Shown here: piece by piece, positions 1-6,732 of the stretch
Numbering within the stretch: the first letter of the stretch is position 1
Layout: each line of letters begins with the position of its first letter
Assembly (NCBI GenBank): GCA_025769875.1
Contig: JAGFNK010001220.1
Location: 1-12,797, forward strand
From: Russula earlei
Taxonomy: Eukaryota > Basidiomycota > Agaricomycetes > Russulales > Russulaceae
Length of the DNA stretch: 12,797 bases
Reading direction: 5' to 3'
Made by a program: the position numbers and the translations under genes
The notes under the pieces: generated by a model
Told to the model about the DNA's origin: nothing
The model's input: only the letters and a program-made list of their open reading frames with translations
The model's database searches: none

Positions 1-692
1 TTCCTGCTCGAGTGTCCCAGTTCCCATCCTCGGTGAAAGGGGCATGATCTGACTGGGGCATAGCTGCGATGATAGGGAGGCACTAGGCAATGTGAGGCAG
101 CGTCTGCTGCCAGTTGGTCGTGGCAATATTGGTGGGGTAGGGGACAGTACTTGTTAAAATGTCCTACCTCGCCACAATACTTGCATGAGTTCCTTTTCCT
201 CCTCCCTTCTATCATGTTCAGTTGCTGAGGCTCCGGAATGAAGTCAGCCATTGCAGTAAATGCTTCCCCACTGCTGCTATAGGAATGGTAATAGATAGAG
301 CTCTGGGGGAAGGGTTTGGTGACGCTTCCGATCCTGCTCCTCCTCGAAGGCGCATACCGGACATGGTTTGGAGGACGCCCATCTCCTCTTCCGAATACCC
401 TTGCACCGTCGTAGGTGTGGGGCTGGCTGGTACTGGTTCTGGGTCGGGGGTAGCATACCCCTGAGCGATGTCTGCCAAAGGCAGCTGAGGGACGAAGACA
501 GGTAGAGGGGGAGTGGGCTGCCCAGCCCGATAGTTTGGTGAGGAGTTCTTCAGCCCAGACACCTGGAGGGGTTTCTCCCTGGCTACAGCCTGCTTCAATG
601 AACTCCCAACAACGTGAGCGTACTTTGGCTGCCACCATTCTCTCCTTGGCTTCAGCCCTGCCTCTCTCTACTCCTCGCTTCTCGGCTAGGTA
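1..692 (-). pseudogene. Z ORF3, distal part: Gag-like protein with CCHC zinc knuckle
   Basis: One minus-strand frame (codons ending on coordinates divisible by 3) is open from base 692 to the window edge, about 230 codons, without a stop. It continues the proximal part at 1526-2174 once LTR A and one copy of its CTTGC duplication are removed. The first 50 residues are charged and helix-like (residues such as EKRGVERGRAEAKERM). A long Ser/Pro/Arg-rich linker follows, then a perfect CX2CX4HX4C knuckle, CKYCGEVGHFNKYC, at about 144-185. More Cys/His residues follow before the edge. CCHC knuckles in retroelements bind nucleic acid, usually in Gag, yet here the motif lies after Pol. A second frame at 218-598 is also open but lacks the knuckle. 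The C-terminus is outside the window. I do not recognise a named family. Confidence 0.72.
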
Positions 693-961
693 CTTGCTGT
701 TACGAACCAAGGCCAGGTCCTGACCGTAGATGGTCCTATTTCACTCAAGAAAGACCTCTCTCATTTTGGCATTACCAACTCCCTTCCGTTTTCTGGGCTA
801 TCCCCCTGCAGTGCAAGATATCGCTATTGCAAAGACACTATAACACGACCAGGCACCCGTTTCCTAATCGGGTAATCATCGCGTGGCAGCCACATGGCCA
901 CCCAGCCACCAAGGACCCGAAACAGTGGCACAAACTCTTAGAAACTGTTGCATAAATCATC

Positions 962-1062
962 TGACGTCATCCAGGCTCCAATGACATCATAGCTGACTGA
1001 GCGACTCCACAGTGACCTCATAGGCTCACTAAGCGCTCCACAGTGACATCATAATGATGTCA
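962..1062 (+). promoter_or_regulatory. CRE/bZIP-like site cluster in U3 of LTR A
   Basis: A perfect CRE octamer TGACGTCA occurs at 962-969. An ATGACATCAT site lies at 981-990. An inverted pair, TGACATCAT and ATGATGTCA separated by one base, lies at 1044-1062. Between them the unit CGCTCCACAGTGACATCAT recurs in degenerate form near 1002, 1034 and 1064. These are typical binding words for ATF/CREB-type bZIP factors; the role as a U3 enhancer is inferred from position upstream of the TATA box at 1199. Confidence 0.5.
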
Positions 1063-1198
1063 TCGCTCCACAATGATCAGTAATGCGCTCAGTAAGCCTG
1101 AAACTTGACACAAGCAAGTTTATGCCTCTGTAGTCCTATTGGATGGTACCAAAGAGTCTAGAATAGTCCCAGGTCTTTGTAATCGACCCTGTACACTG

Positions 1199-1239
1199 TA
1201 TATAAGCCCCAATGAAGCATGGCAGTTGTCAGACTGTCC
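1199..1239 (+). promoter_or_regulatory. LTR A TATA box and downstream stem-loop
   Basis: TATATAAG at 1199-1206 is the only strong TATA box of this LTR. From 1221, 22 nt after the first T, lies an imperfect hairpin: GG-CAGT pairs with ACTG-T-CC (bulged T at 1237) around the loop TGTCAG, ending at 1239. The expected transcription start for a TATA promoter is about here, so the hairpin would lie at the 5' end of the RNA. The stem is weaker than its counterpart in LTR B. Confidence 0.5.
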
Positions 1240-1525
1240 ATTTGTGATACTCTCATACTCCTGGGTACTCCCCTGCGACTGCTCAGTTTAAAGACTTCCC
1301 TCGCCTCCAAGGTACTCTTCAACGACCGCCTTGTCTAAAGCCCCTTGCTGCACTGGCCTCCAGTCTTCGCCTCTGCCTCTTGCAACACTTACCAGTCCCC
1401 ATCTGGTACCTCCTCGTCGTTTGGCTCGTCCTCCTGTTCAACGCCGCCTTCACCGCGTATCATCTGTTCCGACCCTTGCCCACCTGCTCCTGAGTCCTTA
1501 GTGATCAGCAGTACGTGTCTTGACA

Positions 1526-2174
1526 CTTGCTGAGCTTGTAGCGCAGCTGCTTCTCCTCTTCTTCGAGCACCTTATAGTTAGCTTCCAGCGTCTCTTGTAA
1601 GGTGTAAAGGTGGTCCAAGCGGTAGAGTTCTGCCTGCAGCCCATAGTCGCCTAGCAGGTAGAGGGTCTGTCTCCAGCACCCTTCAAACTGCCTCTCTGTG
1701 TCGAAGCAGTCTAAGTCATGTTCATCTTGGCCATAGTTATAGAGGTTATAGCAAGGGATGGCCCTGGAGGATCTCGCCATAGTCCGCATGGCCCTCTCCG
1801 TTCTTCCCCCTCATTCTCGGCTCTCCCAAGGCAATGTCATAGGCCACATACCTGGCCGGTTTGTTGCCCCAAGTTATGCCATCAGGGATGTCAATCCCTG
1901 TGTGGTGTCTGTCAGCGTCCGATTGTACCCAAGGCTCTCCAGGGTGGGCATCCTGGTCAAGAGTGCTGTTGGGGGACGTCACATCCCAATCCCCAGGCTG
2001 AACGTCGACTTGGTCAGCAGGGGGTCCAAATTCAAGGGGACGCATATCTGCTTCTCCTTCTCCAGTGTTATGTTCATCCATTCCTTGGAAGAAGGCGAGG
2101 AGGGAAGCATCGGGAGTGGTGATTTCAAGGGGCCCCTCTGCACCAGAGAGGTTAGGATTGGGGAACAATTTCAT
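1526..2174 (-). pseudogene. Z ORF3, proximal part: unrecognised protein after Pol, frameshifted
   Basis: The ORF opens at ATG 2172-2174, only about 120 bp after the Pol stop at 2297, with no LTR between, so it belongs to the same element. The first frame runs to a TAA at 1746-1748. The +1-shifted frame carries on from about 1750 to 1526, so one extra base near 1750 has broken the gene. The N-terminal half is acidic and rich in Asp/Gly/Pro. The middle holds a compact aromatic stretch (DGITWGNKPARYVAYDIALG), and after the slip come Tyr/Leu-rich and Glu/Lys-rich helices with coiled-coil character near 1540-1640. At 1526 LTR A interrupts the frame; the protein resumes at 692. Restored, the ORF would exceed 440 residues. 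No enzymatic motif is visible. The position recalls an env-like ORF, but there is no signal peptide or transmembrane segment. Confidence 0.68.
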
Positions 2175-2296
2175 TAGTGGGAGTTTGGGACATTGGTGAG
2201 CGACGATATGGGGATGAGGAAATACAGGGCATCTTTCACTGGATTTTTATAACCCATATGGCTGTGGGGTTCTTTCTGTGATATTCCTCTATTAGT
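2175..2296 (-). other. Short intergenic spacer between pol and ORF3 of Z
   Basis: About 120 bp of A/T-leaning sequence with no LTR terminus, polypurine run or open frame. It separates the Pol stop TAG (2297) from the ORF3 start. A TATAAAAA word lies on the minus strand near 2245-2252, which could be chance or a subgenomic promoter; nothing else supports the latter. Confidence 0.4.
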
Positions 2297-2707
2297 CTAG
2301 ACTGCTTTGATGTTTTCTACTGGCTCCCAAGAGTCATGGGCTTTGGAGTACCCTTCCCACTGGACTTGATACTCCAGTTGTTTCCTCCTTCCAGTTCGTC
2401 TTGAACCTAAAATCGTTGCTACTTCATATTCCTCTTCTCCTTCCACCAATTCTGCTTCTGGATTGGTGTAGTTGGCCCCATGCTCCTCGGTTTCCTTGTA
2501 AGGTGTCAATAAGGAGGCATGAAACACGTTATGGATCCTCCAGCGGCTAGGGAGATCCAATCTGTATGTCACCGGACTAATCACCTCCGTGATTTCAAAG
2601 GGCCCATATCGTTTTGGGCATAGTTTCACTGTAGGATGTGTTGTTTTTAGGTTGGTGCTGTCAAGCCATACCCTTTCTCCTTTCTGATAAGGTTGGAAAC
2701 TACTTCT
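2297..2707 (-). pseudogene. pol: Integrase C-terminal GPY/F module and chromodomain (Z)
   Basis: After a TGA at 2708-2710 the Pol frame continues to TAG at 2297. It contains the integrase C-terminal fold with a GPY/F signature (KRYGPFEI, near 2590) and the usual WRIHNVFHASLL stretch. Then follows a chromodomain of about 50 residues (roughly 2300-2450), with EYEVATILGSR leading in, the core QVQWEGYSKAHDSWEP and closing ENI. Chromodomains of this class bind methylated histone H3 tails and steer integration to heterochromatin. Aromatic residues expected of the binding cage (Tyr, Trp, Trp) are present. The methionine at 2629 is internal, not a true start. Confidence 0.9.
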
Positions 2708-2710
2708 TCA

Positions 2711-3592
2711 CTTCCACATTAGGGAAGCGATCTTCATCGCTTCTTGTGCCTGTGATCTCACTTCCTGGATCCGGACTTTCCAATTGTCTATTCTTGGTAT
2801 CTTGCTTCCCCGATTTGGCTGGTGTGCTTTGGGCATAAAGCCCATCCATAAGAAGAAAGGGGATTGTCTGGTTGTCTCTGAAACGTTAGAATTCATTGTG
2901 TATTGCACCAGAGGCAGCCAATCCACCCAATCATCTTGTTGGTGGTTGCAAAAGATTCTTAGCAATGTTTCCATCGTCTGATTCATTCTTTCTGATTGTC
3001 CATCTGTCTGGGGATGGTAGGCAGTGCTGATATTCTGTTTGATATGCAGCTGGTCGCAAAGTTCCCTAATGAACTTGGAACTTATTAGTTTATCTTGATC
3101 GGATATGATCTTGCTTGGTACTCCCACAAATGGGAATATTCTGTCCTTGTAGAGCTGTGCTAGCTCTTCTGCGTCCATTTCTTCTTTGCAAGGAAGCAAG
3201 ATGATGCCTTTAGTACAATCGTGGTCAGTGACAGTCAATATACTGTCGTATCCCTTCGACTTTGGCAATTTGACCACAAAGTCCATGCTGACAGTCGAGA
3301 AGGGAGTAGCCCCTTCTTCTGGTGGAATGGGATACAAGGGAGGTCGATTTGGATGAGTGTTTGACTTGTTACTTTGGCAAATTGTGCATCCTTCCACATA
3401 TCAATCGACAAAGCGTCTTATGGTGGGCCACCAGTAGTATCGCATCATTCCCAGTAATGTTTTAGCTTTTCCTGGGTGTCCTGCTGTGGGACTGTCATGA
3501 TACGGTTCCAGTAACGTCCTATGGGTTCCTTCGTCGCCTGTAACCACCAAGGCTTCATTCTTCCACCATAAGTTATGTTGCTTCTCCAGTCA
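2711..3592 (-). pseudogene. pol: Integrase: H2C2 zinc finger and DDE core (Z)
   Basis: The segment opens with an HHCC zinc-binding module: YHDSPTAGHPG near 3490, then GCTICQ near 3385. An in-frame TGA (3401-3403) falls between them. The catalytic core carries the triad: Asp in SMDFV (near 3280), Asp in IISDQD (near 3100) and Glu in GQSERMNQ (near 2985), with the standard AYHPQTDGQSER context. It acts by 3'-processing and strand transfer of cDNA ends. A second TGA at 3590-3592 bounds the upstream side and TGA 2708-2710 ends the segment. The intact triad between stops suggests fairly recent inactivation. Confidence 0.9.
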
Positions 3593-3893
3593 GTGTCTCT
3601 GTACCCAATCAAGTAACTTTAATCGGTGTCTTTCTTCCCCTTGTTGGTTCTTTATTCATTCTTCCAATGCAATAGTGTGCATTACTCGAATAAAAAGATG
3701 GTCAGGTAGTGCGACCACTTCTTCTTTATCCCCTTGTCCATCGTCAAGGTCAGGTCTCCTTGACAGGGCATCTGCTTTATTCCTTGCCCCTGCCTGATGT
3801 TTCAATTCTAAGTTGAAGTCCACCAAGAAGGTAATGTATCTTGCCACCCAACCATTTATTCGCTGAGGGTGTCGGTAATGCAACAGGTTCGCA
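3593..3893 (-). pseudogene. pol: RNase H C-terminal part and linker to integrase (Z)
   Basis: The frame continues RNase H after a one-base deletion near 3894. It contains the characteristic HYRHPQRINGWVARY and the ADALSRRPD ending typical of gypsy RNase H/RT connection. It then runs through a TGA at 3656-3658 into a Gln/Glu-rich linker and reaches the next TGA at 3590. The missing base most likely removed a C from the codon after VVVYTD, where the family has a His. Confidence 0.85.
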
Positions 3894-4992
3894 TGTCTGT
3901 ATAAACCACCACCTTATGCTTTGCTCCAATGAGTAGGTGTCGCCAGTGTTTCAAGGCTCGCACCATAGCTAAGAACTCTTTGTCCCATATGTCGTAGTTC
4001 TTCTCTGCTTGTTTCAAGGCTGCTGAGAAGTAACCTATTGGCCTCCTCTTTCCTTGTTCATCCTTCTGGAATAATACTGCTCCAATGGCATAATTGGACG
4101 CGTCTACTTCCAGTTCAAAGGGTCGCTCCTCATCAGGATGGAGCAGGACAGGGTCAGAAGATACTATCTGGATAAGTCGTTCCAGAGCATCTTTGCATTC
4201 TTGGGTCCATTCAAATGGCACCCCTTTCTTTGTAAAGGCAATAATGGGTTGAGCAATCTGACTGAATCCTCGAATGAAAGCCCTATTGTAACTGAGGACT
4301 CCCATGACTTTGCGCACTTCATGTATGTCCTTGATTTCCCAAGGCCAGTCCATGATTCCTCGGACTTTGGAGGCCTCAATCTTCATCTTCCCTTCGTCTA
4401 TGTCCCATCCTAGCATGGTTAGTTTTCGCACCATGAACTGGCACTTCTGGGGTTTCAGGAAGTATGACTTCTTCTGCATCAGTGTGAGTAGTTCGTTGAC
4501 ACATTGCTCATGGATTTCTAGTTGTTCAGGACTGTCCCCCATGGCAGTTCCAAAGTCATCCAGATAGTTGACCATGTATTCTGCCCATCGGTCCAGCCAG
4601 TCACCGAAGTCTCTTCTCATCAGCCTAGTAAAGAAGGCTGGTGCGTTCTTGAGCCCAAAATACATGACATTGGGCAGGTAGGTTCCATATGGCGTCTTGA
4701 AGGCTGCCTTCCAGCGATCTCCTTCTGCCAGTCACACATTATTGTATCCCCATCGTATATTGAATTTGGAGAAGACCTTTTTCCCTTGGAGTCTTTCCAC
4801 CTCTTGTTCCAGATGTGGTAAAGGTTCATTGTCTCGTCTGGTCCACTGATTTAGTCGTTGATAGTCTACAATGATCCTCTTCTCCTTGCTGTCCTTCTTG
4901 CCAATGAAGAACACTGGAGATGTGTAGCTGGATGGACCTGGAGTGATGTATCGCTTCTCTACTTCATCAGCTAGGAATTTCTTGAGGTATTC
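3894..4992 (-). pseudogene. pol: Reverse transcriptase and RNase H N-terminal part (Z)
   Basis: The RT domain covers roughly 4330-4990. Motifs in order are SPVFFIGKKDS, VDYQRLNQWT, PLPHLEQEVERL, FSKFNIRWGYNN (motif A, near 4750), FGLKNAPAFFTRLM (near 4630) and the catalytic YLDD box (near 4565). In motif A the catalytic Asp is replaced by Asn (codon AAT), which should abolish polymerase activity. A TGA at 4732-4734 sits where the family has Arg. RNase H follows (about 3895-4190), with Asp in EVDASNYAIGAVLFQ, Glu in DKEFLAMVRAL and Asp in VVVYTD all retained. The frame then shifts near 3894. The closing stop visible at 3856 is a consequence of that shift. Confidence 0.9.
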
Positions 4993-5461
4993 TCACTCAT
5001 CTCGTGTTAGGGGGTACACTTTGCAGTTTAGTTCCTTTGGTGCATCAGGTAACAGCTCTATCTGCATGTCTGGTTCCCTTGGTGGTGGGAACCTCTGGGA
5101 CTTCTCTTCTGAGAAGACATCTGCAAAGCGGTGGAATTGCTTTGGAACATTGGCAAGGGGATCCTCTCCTTCCTGTGGTTTAATCGACTGCTGGGCCCAC
5201 TTCTGAGCAATAGTCGTCTTTTGTAGGTAAATGACTTCACCTTTCTTCAATTGTTGGTTTTCATCTCTTGCTTGCTTTTGGAGTTTTGTGACATAGAGAT
5301 CCAGGTACTTGTATCGAGCAGTCTCAATCTGTACCGTTCCTTCCATCAGCTGTCCTTTCTTCCAGTTGACGGTGGGGTCAAATTCATATAGGAAGGGATA
5401 TCCCAAGATGACCCGATCTGTTCCTAAATCTGTGAGATAGAACCTTTGCAAGCTCTCCTTC
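4993..5461 (-). pseudogene. pol: Protease C-terminal half and linker to RT (Z)
   Basis: The frame resumes directly after the LTR B duplication with LQRFYLTDLG and the classic protease flap/ending DRVILGYPFLYEFDPTVNW. A Lys/Gln-rich linker follows, then the conserved pre-RT stretch around FHRFADVFSEE and LPPPREPD-like residues ending at TGA 4993-4995. ILG-(Y/M)-PF-L is a hallmark of gypsy aspartic protease C-termini. Joined in frame to 6428-6732 when LTR B and one CCTTC copy are removed. Confidence 0.88.
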
Positions 5462-5694
5462 TGTCAAGACTCACTGTTGAACTATCCAGTTCAAGAGCGA
5501 GGGATAAGCTCGAAGACGAGTCGGTAGACGTCCAAGACGGCATGGGCAAGGAGTAGAGTCCAGAGTAGTAACAAATACCAGAGAGGTATTGTTACTGCGA
5601 GAGTAGAACAATCACGCAGGGAAGATGCCAGAGTGGTCACAAGGGGACGGTCCTTAAAGGAGTATCCCAGGGATGGAGAGTGCCGTAAACAAAT

Positions 5695-5738
5695 GGACAG
5701 TCTGAGGACTGTCCGCTACTTTATTGAGCGCTTATATA
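5695..5738 (-). promoter_or_regulatory. LTR B TATA box and perfect stem-loop
   Basis: On the minus strand TATATAAG (5738 to 5731) is followed 24 nt after its first T by a perfect hairpin, GGACAGTC-CTCA-GACTGTCC (5714 to 5695), an 8-bp stem with a 4-nt loop. The position matches the expected transcription start. Confidence 0.6.
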
Positions 5739-5820
5739 CTACAAGAGAACTGCTAAATAGGGAACAAGTCATAACCTTGTTATCAAGCACAATAGAGTGA
5801 TGAGTAAGAAGTCGGAGGAC

Positions 5821-5854
5821 GCTTACTGAGCATGCTCAGTCATGCTCAGTAAGC
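5821..5854. repeat. 14-bp perfect inverted repeat in U3 of LTR B
   Basis: GCTTACTGAGCATG at 5821-5834 is mirrored by CATGCTCAGTAAGC at 5841-5854 with a 6-bp spacer. The related words CTGAGTAAG and GATGAGTAAG recur nearby (5856-5885). Two CACGTG E-boxes lie just beyond at 5900-5905 and 5921-5926. The cluster sits in U3, upstream of the TATA box in LTR orientation. Confidence 0.6.
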
Positions 5855-6034
5855 TGCTGAGTAAGAAGCTTCTCTTGATGAGTAAGAGCTTCCATTGTCC
5901 ACGTGCCCACTGCTTTAGTGCACGTGCAAGCACCTGATTCATTTCCTGTTAGTTAGTTTAGGGCCGGTCATTTGAGGACTTGTAGTTTGGTTAGAGAATA
6001 GTGTTATCTTATAAGGCCCTTATATAGTTCTATT

Positions 6035-6390
6035 AGGGTCCTTAGAGTCGACCCTAGTACTTCTATTAAGGTCCTTAGTGTTGCCTTATAGTTCGTTCTA
6101 TAGTTATTAGAGTTGGTCTAATAATGCGTTGTAGGGCCTTTGATACTAGGTTAGTACCTATTGTAGAGTTCCTAGGGTCGTTCCAAAGGGTCCTTAGGAA
6201 GGCCCTAATGCTGTCTTTCATTGCTAGAAGGGTTGCCTTTAAGTGGGGCTTGCTGTATGTCGATTGTGCCGAGAATCGCTCGCGCAACAATGCATGCGCG
6301 ATATTGTGGACACCTCTACTCACCCCTTTTGCTCGTGTGAACAGGGTGACACCATAGAGACCAGGTTTCCTCCTATAAGGAAGGGTCCTT
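6035..6390. repeat. Dispersed GGGTCCTTAG motif array in U3 of LTR B
   Basis: AGGGTCCTTAG or one-base variants occur at 6035-6045, 6068-6078, 6187-6197 and (as AAGGGTCCTT) 6381-6390. The first two share a longer unit, TTCTATTARGGTCCTTAG, spaced 33 bp apart. The surrounding 300 bp is built from similar short words, suggesting a decayed tandem array. Confidence 0.5.
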
Positions 6391-6427
6391 CAAGGGCCCT
6401 CTCCGGAGAATGGTTCATGACACCTTC

Positions 6428-6732
6428 TCCTTGTATTGGATGTGAAGCCAGCAGTAATGGGTGAGTTCCCCTTGCTTATTCTGGGTTCCGTCGACGTTTC
6501 ATACTACCATGGGTTCATGTAGTTCTTGTTTCCAAATCTTCAGTCTTTTCCAAGCTGAGTGATCGATAAAGTTCTCTGTTGCTCCACTGTCCAGTAGAGC
6601 AGATTCCTCGGCCGTTGTGTGTGCAGTGACGAAAGTGAATGAAATATTCATAGCATTCAGTCTTCTAATGTACACTTGCAACACACTATTCTTCCTAAGC
6701 CAGGCCATCGACTTAGGTGTTCCTAAAAACCC
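6428..6732 (-). pseudogene. pol: Pol N-terminus with aspartic protease active site (Z)
   Basis: This is the -1 frame beginning at the slippery heptamer; ATG 6706-6708 is internal to it. The retroviral-type aspartic protease active site is visible as LLDSGATENFID near 6590. The frame meets a TGA at 6499-6501, then continues through a sensible stretch (NVDGTQNKQGELTHY) to the LTR B insertion at 6427. The protease would cut Gag-Pol. The stop and the LTR both inactivate it. Confidence 0.88.

Larger units (their letters stand above)
698..1525 (+). mobile_element. solo LTR A (Ty3/gypsy-type), inserted in Z ORF3
   Basis: An 828-bp insertion starts TGTTACGAACC and ends GTCTTGACA. It is flanked by a perfect 5-bp duplication, CTTGC, at 693-697 and 1526-1530. 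Excising it plus one duplication copy joins two open frames of ORF3. Orientation is plus: a TATA box lies at 1199-1206, with an upstream ATTGG box near 1140 and a pyrimidine-rich U5-like stretch after 1250. U3 carries CRE-like sites. It shares its 3' end (TCTTGACA) and the segment CAGACTGTCCATTTGT after the TATA box with LTR B, so A and B are related. No internal coding region accompanies it, which fits LTR-LTR recombination of a full element. Confidence 0.88.
5462..6422 (-). mobile_element. solo LTR B (Ty3/gypsy-type), inserted in Z protease
   Basis: A 961-bp insertion has perfect 5-bp target duplications, CCTTC, at 5457-5461 and 6423-6427. On the minus strand it runs TGTCATGAACC to GAGTCTTGACA, so its ends are inverted TGTCA and TGACA. 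The minus orientation follows from a TATA box at 5731-5738 with a pyrimidine-rich R-U5 afterwards. It splits the protease between the DSG half and the ILGYPF half, and its removal restores a continuous frame. No coding region of more than about 80 codons is visible and none resembles a retroelement protein. It is related to LTR A by the terminal TCTTGACA and the CAGACTGTCCATTTGT segment. Confidence 0.92.
2297..6732 (-). pseudogene. pol: Z pol polyprotein (PR-RT-RNaseH-IN-chromodomain), decayed
   Basis: Pol lies in the -1 frame relative to gag and is open back through the slippery site at 6726-6732, so it is probably made as a Gag-Pol fusion. Excluding LTR B it spans about 1150 codons, a normal size for a chromovirus Pol. 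The reading frame is interrupted by TGA at 6499, 4993, 4732, 3656, 3590, 3401 and 2708, by a one-base deletion near 3894, and by LTR B (5462-6422). The domains are given as separate entries. Protease, RNase H and integrase key residues remain; the first RT aspartate does not. The protein would copy the element RNA into cDNA and integrate it; this copy cannot make it. Confidence 0.88.

Noticed and set aside
218..598. A 126-codon minus-strand ORF as an independent gene.
   Set aside because: It needs a TTG start, and an overlapping frame is open for the whole 1-692 interval, joins ORF3 across LTR A and carries the zinc knuckle. It remains possible that two compensating slips put part of the protein in this frame.
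222..955. Plus-strand ORFs over 1-955, and others at 1718-2177, 4138-4567, 6916-7293, 7804-8046 and 11515-11890.
   Set aside because: They lie opposite clear retroelement coding sequence or inside LTRs and show no recognisable domain; they look like antisense shadows.
1505..1789. A short standalone protein ending in CQDTYC.
   Set aside because: Its last residues come from LTR A; the real frame continues beyond the insertion.
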